A stretch of 64,000 nucleotides of DNA from an uncultured Bacteroidales bacterium (GCA_934725575.1 CAKVCK010000014.1:38485-102484), one strand, 5' to 3'. Shown: positions 52,165-61,790, counted from the first letter of the stretch. Notes: generated by a model from the sequence alone, not told the origin. Numbers and translations: made by a program.

Positions 52165-52707
52165 CTATCTGACTGACTTGCCGAGAAGATAGGCAGACTT
52201 CAGGGAAGGATGGCCTTCAATCTCACCCATATCGGTCACTCCGCCGGCGAATACCGTACCAGCAAGATGCGCATGCTCAAAGCAGGCAATCCAGCCTCCA
52301 AGTCCGGTGATAGCCCGTGACGGTGCCTCGACATCGTCCTCTGCGGCCGACGACAGGAAGTAAATGTCTCTGAAATGGTAGTCCATCGTGCAAAGAGGAT
52401 TCGCACGGTCCAGAAGCGTCTTCATCTGGCCGCTCATCTCATAGTAATATATAGGTGTGGCAAAACAGATGGCATCAGCCTCGTACATCTTCCGCACGAT
52501 CGCCGGAGCATCGTCATCCTTGATCACACACTCCTGGGTCTTCTGGCAGACCAGACAGCCTTTGCAGAAACGGATGTCTTTCCCTCTTAACGTCACCTTC
52601 TCCACCTCGTTGCCTGCCTCCTGAGCACCTCTGACAAACTCATCAGCCAACGCCTCCGAATTGCTTCTCGGTCTGAGACTGGTCGAAATTACAAGCACTT
52701 TCTTCAT
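52165..52707 (-). CDS. NADPH-dependent FMN reductase / iron-sulfur flavoprotein-like
   Basis: A 180-residue flavodoxin-fold protein starting MKKVLVISTSLRPRSNSE (phosphate-binding loop of FMN). 'CKGCLVCQKTQEC' resembles the Cys cluster of iron-sulfur flavoproteins, and 'FATPIYYYEMSGQMKTLLDR' is the conserved flavin-binding region. The physiological electron acceptor is unknown. Three codons upstream of this Met are also open. Confidence 0.88.
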   Translation of the reverse strand: MKKVLVISTSLRPRSNSEALADEFVRGAQEAGNEVEKVTLRGKDIRFCKGCLVCQKTQECVIKDDDAPAIVRKMYEADAICFATPIYYYEMSGQMKTLLDRANPLCTMDYHFRDIYFLSSAAEDDVEAPSRAITGLGGWIACFEHAHLAGTVFAGGVTDMGEIEGHPSLKSAYLLGKSVR

Positions 52708-52778
52708 AAGAATCAATCTTTACCAAATCAAACGCTAATTTACACATAATCCGGCAATTTTCCCACCGTGAAACTCCC

Positions 52779-52824
52779 GGTCACTTCAACAAGTTCCAAT
52801 CACTTTGACAGGCTCTGTGACCGG
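52779..52824. repeat. Dispersed TTCGACAGGCTCAG repeat, degenerate copy 5
   Basis: GGTCACTTCAACAAG followed by CACTTTGACAGGCTCTGTGACC, two degraded half-copies of the family, in the spacer between two divergently placed genes. Confidence 0.6.
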
Positions 52825-52861
52825 ATTGATTCCGAGATATTATTCGTAAATTGCGGGTGAT

Positions 52862-53533
52862 ATGGAAAAAATTAGAATCTGGAGCGGAGGCAAGACAGCG
52901 CTTCCGACGGTTTATATTCATTCCGTGGCCGGGGACGGACACCGTGTTTGGGAGGCGTGCAGACGGATCGGCTGCCCGGACTTCAATCTGGTGTCGGTTT
53001 ACGATTTCGATTTCGAAGGCGAATTGACTCCGTGGACGGCTCCGGGAGTCCGCAAGGGGCAACCACCGTTCAAGGGAAACGCTGAGCGGCATCTGACGGA
53101 ACTGCTGGACAGGATTATGCCTGAAACGGAGGCCAAACTGCCGGCCCCACCGTTGTACAACGCCCTGGCTGGATATTCATTGGCCGGACTTTTCGCCCTC
53201 TGGAGCGCTTGGAAGACAGACCGTTTCGCCAGAATCGCCTGCGGTTCCGCTTCCTTCTGGTACCCTGGATTCTTTGAATATGCCGTCTCGCATCCGATGG
53301 TCAGGCGGCCGGATTTCGTGTCACTTTCACTCGGGGACAACGAAAGCGGAACGAAGCACCCTGTGATGAGTCGTGTGGGAGAATGCACGGACAAGATTCT
53401 GGAACTACTTGAAGGGCAAGCCATTCCTTACTGTTTCGAGATCAATCCCGGCAACCATTTCACGGAACCCGACCTGCGCCTTGCCAAGGCCATCGCACGG
53501 ATGCTTGACGGGCAGGATTCCATAATGGGTTGA
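52862..53533 (+). CDS. Alpha/beta-hydrolase of the esterase (IroE-like) type
   Basis: A 223-residue protein without a signal peptide. The nucleophile elbow is GYSLAG, the acid in 'SLGDNESGTK' and the His in 'NPGNHFTEPD', an arrangement like the predicted hydrolases of the IroE/siderophore-esterase type. The substrate is unknown. TGAATAT occurs three times within it. Confidence 0.78.
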   Translation: MEKIRIWSGGKTALPTVYIHSVAGDGHRVWEACRRIGCPDFNLVSVYDFDFEGELTPWTAPGVRKGQPPFKGNAERHLTELLDRIMPETEAKLPAPPLYNALAGYSLAGLFALWSAWKTDRFARIACGSASFWYPGFFEYAVSHPMVRRPDFVSLSLGDNESGTKHPVMSRVGECTDKILELLEGQAIPYCFEINPGNHFTEPDLRLAKAIARMLDGQDSIMG

Positions 53534-53965
53534 TAACCAATATGTGAATCTTCACCCTCAGATAATCAGGTATATAGAAAACCCTGCCCTCCATTTTTGA
53601 CTACCAGAAAATCGCAATTACCTATAAAACAATTTGTTACAAATCAGGCAAAGACACACACCAAGCAAAGGGACAAGGGCCCTGGTAGAAAACCGGTTGA
53701 ATTTTGCCCACTTAAAAGGAGAATGGGATGGACAACCATAGACCGAGATGGGGATATTCATAATGAATGCTATTGGGTTTGAAAATCCATTTTTTATAAC
53801 TCAAACAAATGTGGGATATTCATAAAGAATATTGTGGGAAGGTGATGCAAGGAACGGTTCTTGCTGGATTTAGAGAGTTGGTTAGTTAGGGCGGCGGGCA
53901 ATAGCCGCTTGAATGGATATATTCACGGAAGGTGATTGCCCGCCTGACGGAAAAAAGTGAGAGAA
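53534..53965. other. Spacer of about 430 bp without a recognised gene
   Basis: A 61-codon frame (53597-53782) is not convincing. The stretch GGGATATTCATA occurs twice (53753 and 53814), GGAAGGTGAT twice, and a 10-bp inverted repeat GGCGGGCAAT/ATTGCCCGCC (53893-53902 with 53935-53944) lies just before the serpin gene. Confidence 0.5.
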
Positions 53966-55237
53966 ATGAATAAGACAGCGAGAAGAGTGGTGCTTTCGGG
54001 GATGGCGGCGGCCATGCTGGTGTCTTGCGGCACGGCGAAGAAGAGCGGGCAGAGCAACATCACAGAAATCAGCAGAGGAGACGAAATGGAGAATATCGAC
54101 AGTGATTTTCTGATCCTGACGGGCGGTCAGAGGGAACTTTTGGCGAAGAACAACACCTTCGCGCTCAACCTGTTCAACAAGGTGTCCGGAATGGACTCAA
54201 GAGTGATTTCCCCGTTGAGTGTCAGCGGATTGATGTCGATGTTGGCCAACGGTGCGGACGGGGCGACAAGGCAGGAGATTCTGAACACGCTCGGGTTCAC
54301 CGGAGGATCAATGGACGAGATCAACGCACTTTACGGCTACCTCATCGAGAAAGCCGGAACGTTGGATCCTTCCACGACAGTCAGCATCGCCGACTACATA
54401 GCGGTCAACAAGAACAACAAGATCAAGGATGAATATGCCAGCGTCGTGCGCGATTGGTTCAAGGCCGAGGTCGAGAACCTGGACTTCACGTCGCAGAAGA
54501 GCGCAGGCGTCATAAATAATTGGTGCTCAAAGCATACTGACGGGATGATCCCTCAGATAATCGACAGGGTCGAACCGAGCGCTGTGGCCTACCTGATGAA
54601 CGCCATCTACTTCAACGGCTCGTGGACAGACAAGTTCGACGCGAAGAACACCAAGCTGGAGCGTTTCCAGGGCTACACCCGCGACATCAAGAAAGTCAAG
54701 ATGATGCACCGGACCGATGAATATCTATACACATCGAACAAGACATATTCAGCGGTCAGGATTCCTTACGGGAACGGTTCGTTCGCAATGACGGTGCTTC
54801 TGCCTAACGCCGACAAGTCGATTACGGAGATGATGAAGGTGGTGAACGCCAAGGAGATCGCCACACTGGGCCGAACGATGGAGAACTGCAAGGTGGACCT
54901 CAAGCTGCCTAAGTTCACGACCGAGGTCGAGCAGCCGTTGAATGATGTCATCTCAAGCCTTGGCGCGCCGACAATGTTCAAGCAATCCGCCGACTTCAGC
55001 AAACTTGCTGACGGGAATATGTTCGTTTCCAAGATGTTCCAGAAGGCGAAGATAGAGGTCAGCGAGGAGGGCACCAAGGCCGCTGCCGTCACCGCCGCGA
55101 TTATGACGATGTCTGCCCTCGCCCCGGAGCCTCGCCAGGTAGAGTTCCACGCCGACAGACCGTTCGTTTACATCATCAGCGAATCCAGCACCGGCGCGAT
55201 CTACTTCATCGGGCAGTTCACCGGCAGCGAGATCTAA
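53966..55237 (+). CDS. Serpin (serine protease inhibitor), lipoprotein
   Basis: A 423-residue serpin with lipobox LVSC, so probably surface- or periplasm-anchored. Family motifs: 'NVISPLSV'-like 'SRVISPLSVSGLMSMLANGA', 'YFNGSWTDKFD', 'EEGTKAAAVTAA' (the hinge of the reactive-centre loop) and 'FHADRPFVYIISE' near the C-terminus. The loop 'IMTMSALAPEP' has Met/Ser around P1, so its target could be an elastase- or subtilisin-like protease. Gut Bacteroidetes use such serpins against host or rival proteases; that is inference. GTG at 53957 is an alternative start. Confidence 0.93.
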   Translation: MNKTARRVVLSGMAAAMLVSCGTAKKSGQSNITEISRGDEMENIDSDFLILTGGQRELLAKNNTFALNLFNKVSGMDSRVISPLSVSGLMSMLANGADGATRQEILNTLGFTGGSMDEINALYGYLIEKAGTLDPSTTVSIADYIAVNKNNKIKDEYASVVRDWFKAEVENLDFTSQKSAGVINNWCSKHTDGMIPQIIDRVEPSAVAYLMNAIYFNGSWTDKFDAKNTKLERFQGYTRDIKKVKMMHRTDEYLYTSNKTYSAVRIPYGNGSFAMTVLLPNADKSITEMMKVVNAKEIATLGRTMENCKVDLKLPKFTTEVEQPLNDVISSLGAPTMFKQSADFSKLADGNMFVSKMFQKAKIEVSEEGTKAAAVTAAIMTMSALAPEPRQVEFHADRPFVYIISESSTGAIYFIGQFTGSEI

Positions 55238-55264
55238 GACTATTCCAGGCTCTGTAGGAGCCGG

Positions 55265-55318
55265 CAAAAACTGATCCTCGAATTTTGCACGTTACCAAAA
55301 TTCGAGGATCAGTTTTTG
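55265..55318. terminator. Long hairpin with loop GCACGTTACC (H2)
   Basis: Arms 55265-55286 and 55297-55318 are exact 22-bp inverted repeats. The 10-base loop is the reverse complement of the H1 loop at 29554, and both are flanked by the same AATTTT/AAAATT. It lies between the convergent serpin and mltG genes. Confidence 0.85.
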
Positions 55319-55453
55319 TCTGGCCTGCTGACAGATGATGGGCTATGCGGCCATTCTAAAAGTCGAGACAATCGATGAGAATGAACTTTTAGAAGAAGGA
55401 AGCCGCGGAAATGCAATAATATTTGGGGACTGTCCTGATAAAGCGGCAAAGGA

Positions 55454-56485
55454 TCACCGGCCGGAGGCGCGGCGGGCGTCGAGGGCGCGCTGGAACTCGT
55501 GGGCGTTGCGGAGGTGCTCGGAATAGGTGGCGGCAAACTTGTGGGTGCCGTCCATCGCGGCGCTGGCGCAGAAGTAAAGATAGCCGTGACGGTCTGGATT
55601 CAGGACGGACTCAAGACTCGGTTTGTCGGGAACACAGATCGGGCCTGGAGGGAGACCTTCGTACAGGTAAGTGTTGTACGGTGAGTCGTACTCCAGATGC
55701 TTGAGCAGAATCCTGTTGAGAGTGTAACCGTAGCAGAAGGCCACCGTCGGATCGGCCTGAAGCCTCATCCCTTGATGCAGACGGTTCAGATACACACCGG
55801 CGATTGATGAATATTCTGGAGCATAGTTTGACTCGCTCTTCACTATGGAGGCCACGATCGAGACCTGTTTCGGGGTCAAGCCCTGCGCCTCAGCCTTGGC
55901 GAGATTCTCATCTGTCCAAAAGGCATCGTAGGCGGCCTTCTGCTTGTCCAGAATGTCCTTCATAGATGCCGTCCAATAGACCTGATAGGTGTCCGGAATG
56001 ATCAAGGAGAACACATCGGACGGTATGAAACCGTAACTGGCAAGCAACGACGAATCGTTCAGCGCATCGGCGACCTCGGCGGAATCCAGCATCATCTGGT
56101 TGGCTATCTTGCGGGCTATCCGGCCCTTCTGTCTCATCGTGCCTGAAAGGACCAGATTCACGGGCGACTGCCAGCCGTTTTTCAGCATCCGGACCACATA
56201 GACGCTCGGCTTGTTTTTCTCCACGACATAATGTCCCGGCTTCAGATCACTGTCAATCAAGCCATTGCGAACGACGTGAATAAGATTGCGATGATTTATG
56301 ACTATGCTGTCCGGAATCTGCGCGAGCACCTCATCCACAGTCATCTGCGGACGGACATACAGATCAGCCTTGCCGGTGAAGTTCGGTTTGCGGTTGCCGG
56401 CGTACCAACGGCCGCCGACCGCACCCAAGATCACGATCACCAACAACGCGGCGACCAGAACTATCAGTTTCCAAGTCTTCATCAC
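55454..56485 (-). CDS. mltG: MltG, endolytic transglycosylase
   Basis: Cuts nascent peptidoglycan glycan strands at the inner membrane. The 343-residue product has one N-terminal TM helix, a LysM-like stretch and the YceG core: 'ASIVKSESNY' (catalytic Glu), 'MRLQADPTVAFCYG' and 'SPYNTYLYEGLPPGPI'. Family members usually read ASIVEKE/T here; the shift to KSES still leaves a Glu. Its ATG overlaps the upstream gene's end by 4 bp. The end is proline/arginine-rich. Confidence 0.93.
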   Translation of the reverse strand: MMKTWKLIVLVAALLVIVILGAVGGRWYAGNRKPNFTGKADLYVRPQMTVDEVLAQIPDSIVINHRNLIHVVRNGLIDSDLKPGHYVVEKNKPSVYVVRMLKNGWQSPVNLVLSGTMRQKGRIARKIANQMMLDSAEVADALNDSSLLASYGFIPSDVFSLIIPDTYQVYWTASMKDILDKQKAAYDAFWTDENLAKAEAQGLTPKQVSIVASIVKSESNYAPEYSSIAGVYLNRLHQGMRLQADPTVAFCYGYTLNRILLKHLEYDSPYNTYLYEGLPPGPICVPDKPSLESVLNPDRHGYLYFCASAAMDGTHKFAATYSEHLRNAHEFQRALDARRASGR

Positions 56486-57606
56486 TTCTTCATCTTCTTA
56501 CCGCGAAGGATGATCGTGTCACCCTCGCGAGGTTCATAACCGGCCGGAAAGCCATTCATCTTCATCACACTGGACATCTTCACAGCGAACCGCTGGCAGA
56601 TGTCACGCAGAGACTCCTCGTCCTCACCCACAATGTACTTGTCAAGGCCCTTCTCGGACTGGTTCTTCTTCGCCTGCAGATAGACAACCGTACCCGGCTG
56701 AAGTTCCTCGGAATGAGTCAAATCATTGAATCTCAACAATTCATTCAGATAAAGATGGTACGACTGGGCGATGCTTGAATATGTCTCCCCTTCCACCGAG
56801 GTGATGAACGGAACCCCGTTGCGGGAATATGCCTCCCGGGTCAACGAGAAACTGAACACCTCCAACCCGCTCTTGTCTATCCTCTTCGGCTCCTCAAGAG
56901 ACAATGGTGAGGCCGGAATCACATCAGGTTCAGACACTTCCTTGGAACGTTTCCTTCTGGTCCTACGAGCCTTTCTGTCTTTCTTCGCCTTATCTTTCCT
57001 AACCGCAGCCGGTTTCTTGCCGGAATCCACTTTGGAATCCCTTGAAGCCACCTCTGTTTTTTTCTCCACGGCCTTCGCAAGACGTTCGGACTCCTCGGAA
57101 GTCATTGTGTCATATTCATAAAGCTTGTAGTCCTCTATGTACTTTATCAGCTTCGCCGGATAGTTGGGATCTGTGGCGTAGCCGGCCTTCTTCAAGCCGT
57201 AAGCCCAACCCTTGTAATCAGTTGTCTTCAAGTCGAAAAGGAACTTGTAGCGATCCCGGTAGCGAAGAAAGTCCGAGTGATCCTGAAACGACTCGTCCGC
57301 GGAGTCATAGACCCGGAAACACTCCCCTTTCGCATCGTCATCGTAGCGCATCGATTTACCTTTCCAATCCTTGTGGCACTTGATTCCGAAATGGTTGTTA
57401 CCCTCGGAAGCCAGCGGCGAAAGCCCGTAACGGGACTCCAGAATGCCCTGAGCCAAAGTTATGCTGGCCGGCACACCGCTGCGGTACATCTCTCTGACCG
57501 CCGTCGGAGCCCATTTCTGAATATACCGTTCCTGAGGCGTGCCTTGCGCCCAAGCGGCCACCTGACACAGAACAACAATACTTATGAATATAATAACCTT
57601 TCTCAT
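56482..57606 (-). CDS. Exported glucosaminidase with LysM domains
   Basis: A 374-residue protein with a signal peptide. Residues 25-170 form the GH73-type glucosaminidase domain ('ITLAQGILESRYGLSPLASEGNNHFGIKCHKDW', 'FRVYDSADESFQDHSDFL'), with catalytic Glu in ILESRYG. A basic linker (about residues 200-225) is followed by two LysM-like repeats ('FITSVEGETYSSIAQSYHLYLNELLRFN', 'YIVGEDEESLRDICQRFAVKMSSVMKMN'). It cleaves peptidoglycan and its overlap with mltG suggests joint wall work. Confidence 0.92.
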   Translation of the reverse strand: MRKVIIFISIVVLCQVAAWAQGTPQERYIQKWAPTAVREMYRSGVPASITLAQGILESRYGLSPLASEGNNHFGIKCHKDWKGKSMRYDDDAKGECFRVYDSADESFQDHSDFLRYRDRYKFLFDLKTTDYKGWAYGLKKAGYATDPNYPAKLIKYIEDYKLYEYDTMTSEESERLAKAVEKKTEVASRDSKVDSGKKPAAVRKDKAKKDRKARRTRRKRSKEVSEPDVIPASPLSLEEPKRIDKSGLEVFSFSLTREAYSRNGVPFITSVEGETYSSIAQSYHLYLNELLRFNDLTHSEELQPGTVVYLQAKKNQSEKGLDKYIVGEDEESLRDICQRFAVKMSSVMKMNGFPAGYEPREGDTIILRGKKMKK

Positions 57607-57735
57607 ACTGAATATTTACAATCTTTAGATCCTTGTCAAAACAGCTTCTAAGTTTTGCCGCTTACTGACTACAGAATGTAAATATAATGATTTTTCGCTA
57701 ACGAAAGGTCTCTATAGGCCCAATCTGACAACATC

Positions 57736-58677
57736 TCAGCCTAATTTAACCAAAGGGACATCGAAGACATCCCTGTCATTGGCCGCGTACGTCTCCGGAA
57801 ATATGCTCCTGCATTCCGCCTCGTACTGGGAAACGTTCTTGCACCGTGAGGAATAATGCCCGATGACGAGTTTCTTCACGTCTGCGTCCAACGCGCATTG
57901 CGCGGCCTGAAGGGTCGTGGAATGATGACGCTGGGCAGCCTGGTCCGCCAACTCAGCCGTGTATGTCGTCTCGTGATAGAGCAGGTCCACGCCTTTCACC
58001 CAAGAAGACAACTCCGGAAACGGAGCTGTATCACTGCAATAGGCGAATGAACGGGGAATATACGGCCTGTAGCCCAGTTCCTCGAACGGAAGCACCTCGG
58101 TGGAACCGTCAGGATATTCACGGACCACATCCTCGCCACGCTTGACCGCGCCGATCTCGGTGAGTGAGAGGGCATATTCATCAATCTTCCATTTTTTGAC
58201 ATTCATCTGAGGCTCTTTTTCGCGGAACAGCCAGCCGAAGGTTTCGATCTTGTGGTTCAGCGGGAAAGCGTAGATTTCGAGGGATTTGGTGTGATAGATC
58301 ATCTCCGGAGCCTTCATATTCATCGGTATATGCCTGATTTCAAACGGGATGCCCTCACCGTAGTAGGAAAGGAAGAATTTCAGGATCGGGCCGAAGCTGA
58401 CAGGAGCGTAGATGTTCAGCGGTGACATCCTGCTAAGCATTCCCATCGTGGAAAGCAGGCCGAAAAGTCCGAAGACGTGGTCGCCGTGGATGTGGGAGAT
58501 GAAGATCGAGTCTATCTTCAGCAGGGATATGCGGCACTCCTGAAGGCGCGTCTGCACACCCTCTCCGCAATCAATCAAAAAAGAGCGCCCGTGTACGGAA
58601 AGTACCTGAGCGCTCTGATTCCTTCCGGGGCCGGGCTTGGCCGAAGCCGTGCCCAGCACCGTCAATGTGAAATCCAT
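57736..58677 (-). CDS. rnz: Ribonuclease Z
   Basis: Trims the 3' end of tRNA precursors that lack an encoded CCA, as for the tRNA-His in this window. A 313-residue MBL-fold enzyme with HIHGDHVFG (the HxHxDH zinc motif), 'LGTASAKPGPGRNQSA' near the start and 'YHETTYT' plus 'IGHYSSR' later. It sits 3 bp downstream of rpsA on the same strand. Confidence 0.94.
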   Translation of the reverse strand: MDFTLTVLGTASAKPGPGRNQSAQVLSVHGRSFLIDCGEGVQTRLQECRISLLKIDSIFISHIHGDHVFGLFGLLSTMGMLSRMSPLNIYAPVSFGPILKFFLSYYGEGIPFEIRHIPMNMKAPEMIYHTKSLEIYAFPLNHKIETFGWLFREKEPQMNVKKWKIDEYALSLTEIGAVKRGEDVVREYPDGSTEVLPFEELGYRPYIPRSFAYCSDTAPFPELSSWVKGVDLLYHETTYTAELADQAAQRHHSTTLQAAQCALDADVKKLVIGHYSSRCKNVSQYEAECRSIFPETYAANDRDVFDVPLVKLG

Positions 58678-58680
58678 AAA

Positions 58681-60525
58681 TTATTCACCTTTCTCGAGCT
58701 TGTCCTTGAGGGCAGCGAGCTCGCTGATGTCACCAAGGGTGGTCTTCTCCAGGTTGGAGTTGATCTTCTTGACCGCCTTCTTGGTGTTGTCAGCCTCAAC
58801 GGCCACCTTCTCGGCCTTGGCCTCAGCGTATGTCCTTACGTGTGAGAGAAGGATCCTGCGGGTACTTCTCCTGAGCTCGATGACCTTGAACGGAAGTGTC
58901 TCGCCCACGATGGCCTGCTTGCCGTCCTCCTTGATGAGGTCGCGGCTGAACGCGAAGCCCTCGTCGTCACCCTCAAGCTTGATGTTGGCGCCCTTGTCGG
59001 TAAGGGAGGCAACCGTACCCTCGACAACGGAGCCTACAGGGTATTTCTCCTCGATGGCGTCCCAAGGGTTAGGGGTAAGCTGCTTGTGGCCAAGGCTGAG
59101 CTTGTGGTTGGCCTCGTCGAAGTCAAGGATCTGAACGTCAATGACATCACCAGGGGAAACAAGCTCTGAAGGATGCTTGATCTTGTTCCAAGAGAGGTCG
59201 CTGATGTGGATGAGTCCCTCAACACCGTCCTCTGGCTCGGCGAACACACCGAAGTTGGTGATGTTGCGAACGACAGCCTTGTGAACTGATCCTACAGGAT
59301 ACTTGTCGCGGATGCTCTCCCAAGGGTTAGGGGTGAGCTGCTTCAGACCAAGGGACATCTTCCTGTTCTCACGGTCGATGGAGAGAACCTTAGCCTCTAC
59401 CTCGTCACCTACCTTGAGGAACTCCTGAGCACTGTGGAGTCTTGGAGACCAAGACATCTCAGACACGTGGATAAGACCCTCTACACCTGGCTCGATCTCT
59501 ACGAAAGCGCCATAGTCAGCGATGAGGACAACCTTACCCTTGACAACGTCGCCTTCCTTGATGTTGGCGTCGAGATTGTCCCAAGGATGAGGGGTGAGCT
59601 GCTTGTAACCAAGGGCGATTCTCTTCTGCTGAGGATCGAACTCCTTGACAACGACCTTGATCTTCTCGTCGAGGGAAACCACCTCCTCAGGATTGTCGAT
59701 TCTGCCCCAAGACAGGTCAGTGATGTGGATGAGACCGTCAACACCGCCGAGGTCAACGAATACTCCGTAGTTGGTGATGTTCTTGACAGTACCCTCAAGG
59801 ATCTGTCCCTTCTCAAGCTTGCTGATGAGCTCGGCCCTACGCTGCTCCTGCTCGGCTTCGAGAAGAGCCTTGTGGGAAACGACAACGTTGCGGAACTCCT
59901 GGTTGATCTTGACGATCTTGAAGTCCATTGTCTGGTTGACGTAAGCGTCGTAGTCGCGGATAGGCTTGATGTCGATCTGTGAGCCAGGGAGGAAGGCCTC
60001 GATTCCGAAGACATCGACGATCATACCACCCTTTGTGCGGGTCTTCACGAAGCCCTTCACGATCTCGTCGTTGTTGAACGCCTCGTTCACTCTGTCCCAA
60101 GACTTGAGGGCACGGGCCTTCTTGTGGGAAAGGATGAGCTGGCCTTTCTTGTCCTCGGCGGACTCAACGTAAACCTCAACCTTGTCACCAACTTTGAGAT
60201 CTGGATTGTAACGGAACTCTGGAGCCTGGATGACACCCTCGCTCTTGTAACCTATGTTGACGATAACCTCTCTCTTGGAGATGGCGGTAACGGTTCCTTC
60301 CACAACCTCGTTCTCCACGACCTTGGAAAGAGTCTGGTCGTAAGCGTCCTCGATGGACTTCTTGTCCTCGCCGCCGTAAATCTCGGAGCCGCCCTCAAAA
60401 GCGTCCCAGTCGAAGTTCTCTGGCGCCACGGAAGCGTTGAGAGATGTTTTCTTTGCCGGAGCCTCGGCCTTAGGCGCTGCCTCTACCTTGACTTCCTCGG
60501 CTACTTTCTGTGTTTCTTCTGCCAT
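58681..60525 (-). CDS. rpsA: 30S ribosomal protein S1
   Basis: S1 brings mRNA to the ribosome. The 614-residue product has a Lys/Ala/Glu-rich start and repeated S1 (OB-fold) domains, for example 'EGTVKNITNYGVFVDLGGVDGLIHITDLSWGRI', 'VLIADYGAFVEIEPGVEGLIHVSEMSW' and 'VVRNITNFGVFAEPEDGVEGLIHISDLSW'. Codon use is very strict and the gene has no TGAATAT copy, in line with high expression. A -7 box sits at 60613. Confidence 0.96.
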   Translation of the reverse strand: MAEETQKVAEEVKVEAAPKAEAPAKKTSLNASVAPENFDWDAFEGGSEIYGGEDKKSIEDAYDQTLSKVVENEVVEGTVTAISKREVIVNIGYKSEGVIQAPEFRYNPDLKVGDKVEVYVESAEDKKGQLILSHKKARALKSWDRVNEAFNNDEIVKGFVKTRTKGGMIVDVFGIEAFLPGSQIDIKPIRDYDAYVNQTMDFKIVKINQEFRNVVVSHKALLEAEQEQRRAELISKLEKGQILEGTVKNITNYGVFVDLGGVDGLIHITDLSWGRIDNPEEVVSLDEKIKVVVKEFDPQQKRIALGYKQLTPHPWDNLDANIKEGDVVKGKVVLIADYGAFVEIEPGVEGLIHVSEMSWSPRLHSAQEFLKVGDEVEAKVLSIDRENRKMSLGLKQLTPNPWESIRDKYPVGSVHKAVVRNITNFGVFAEPEDGVEGLIHISDLSWNKIKHPSELVSPGDVIDVQILDFDEANHKLSLGHKQLTPNPWDAIEEKYPVGSVVEGTVASLTDKGANIKLEGDDEGFAFSRDLIKEDGKQAIVGETLPFKVIELRRSTRRILLSHVRTYAEAKAEKVAVEADNTKKAVKKINSNLEKTTLGDISELAALKDKLEKGE

Positions 60526-60612
60526 AATGGTAATTAAAGATAACTAGTTGTTTAACAATATTTTTACGCCCTACCGGACACGCCAAAACGGCACGGCCGG
60601 TCAAAAGGCGTG

Positions 60613-60620
60613 CAAAGATA
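60613..60620 (-). promoter_or_regulatory. -7 box TATCTTTG for rpsA
   Basis: Matches TAnnTTTG on the minus strand; TTG-containing sequence about 20 bases upstream could be the -33 element. About 88 bases from the start codon, leaving a long leader. Confidence 0.6.
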
Positions 60621-60692
60621 GGCAAAATCATCTGATTTACAATAAGAAAAGAATCATTTTTTTTCAAAAAAGCCAACCGAATATTCCAATGG

Positions 60693-61640
60693 CTACAACA
60701 GTTTGTTCCTTTTGAAGAGGAACAGCACCAACGCAACCGTCAGCAGCATCACGCCGAGCAGCAGCACCCACATCCAGCTCTTGTCCATCAGCGGCATAGG
60801 AACGTTCATTCCGTAGAAGCTCGCCACAAGGGTCGGAGGCATAAGGAGCACGGACACAAGAGTGAATATCTTCATAATCTTGTTCTGGTCCAGGTTGATA
60901 AGACCGACAACCGTATCCTGAAGGTACTCAAGCCTCTCGAAACCGAAATTCGTGTGGTTGATCAGGGAATTGATGTCCTGGAGCAGGACAGAGAAACGCC
61001 TGTGGAGATCCTTCGGGTACTTGTCGCTCCTGAGCATATTCGAGATCAGGCGCTGCTTATCGACTATGTTCTCGCGCACGAGCATCGTGTTCTCCTGCAA
61101 CTGGTTGATGTCCAAGAGGAAGTCCTCGTCGATGTCTTCCTGTTGGTTGATTCGCTTGCTGTACTGGGAGATCTCCTTGCTCATAAGCTCGATCATATCC
61201 GCGTCCAGATCGACACGCTGGTCCATTATACTGGCGAAAACCGTGTAGCCGTTCGGATAGGACTGAGGCATCGCGACTATCCTGCGCTGAAGCTCTGTGA
61301 AGCTTCGCAGCGGAACATCTCTCAAGGTCGTCAGACAATTCCCGACAAAAGTGAACGAGACGGCCTCCATCGAATAGTCCTCCGGTCCAGGCATCAGGAA
61401 GTTCGTGTTGGCGAATATCGCGTTCTCCGTCTCGGAGAAACGTGACGAGCTCTCGATCTCCTCGGCCTGCGCGCGGCTCTGAATCTCCTCTCCAAGAAAC
61501 TCATCCACAGTGTGTTTCTCCTCTCCTGACGGGGAAAGGATATCAATCCAAAGGACATCGCTCCTCTTCATCTTCGAAAGCTCCGTTTCAGACTGGGAAA
61601 CCAACAGCTTGCCGTTCAGTCTGTAGAAAATCGCGATCAT
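60693..61640 (-). CDS. corA: CorA-family magnesium/cobalt transporter
   Basis: A 315-residue channel-type transporter. The cytoplasmic N-domain (1-250) ends in two TM helices with the family signature GMN ('ASFYGMNVPMP') at the C-terminus; the final segment is 'LLGVMLLTVALVLFLFKRNKLL'. It works as a pentamer. A single minus-strand gene. Confidence 0.92.
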   Translation of the reverse strand: MIAIFYRLNGKLLVSQSETELSKMKRSDVLWIDILSPSGEEKHTVDEFLGEEIQSRAQAEEIESSSRFSETENAIFANTNFLMPGPEDYSMEAVSFTFVGNCLTTLRDVPLRSFTELQRRIVAMPQSYPNGYTVFASIMDQRVDLDADMIELMSKEISQYSKRINQQEDIDEDFLLDINQLQENTMLVRENIVDKQRLISNMLRSDKYPKDLHRRFSVLLQDINSLINHTNFGFERLEYLQDTVVGLINLDQNKIMKIFTLVSVLLMPPTLVASFYGMNVPMPLMDKSWMWVLLLGVMLLTVALVLFLFKRNKLL

Positions 61641-61790
61641 ACTCTTCCTGTATTATTCCCGGCCCGAGCGTGGGAATGGTTCCACTTCAATTCGCTGACA
61701 TTACGGAGAAGTCAGTCTGCAAAAGTATAAATATTTTCGCAAAAACGGCAAAAAATATGGCTCTATGACAACAAAAAGTTATAGCATCAG

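Noticed and set aside
53597..53782. A 61-codon frame in the serpin upstream spacer
   Set aside because: No promoter, start context or recognisable protein; contains repeat-like DNA.
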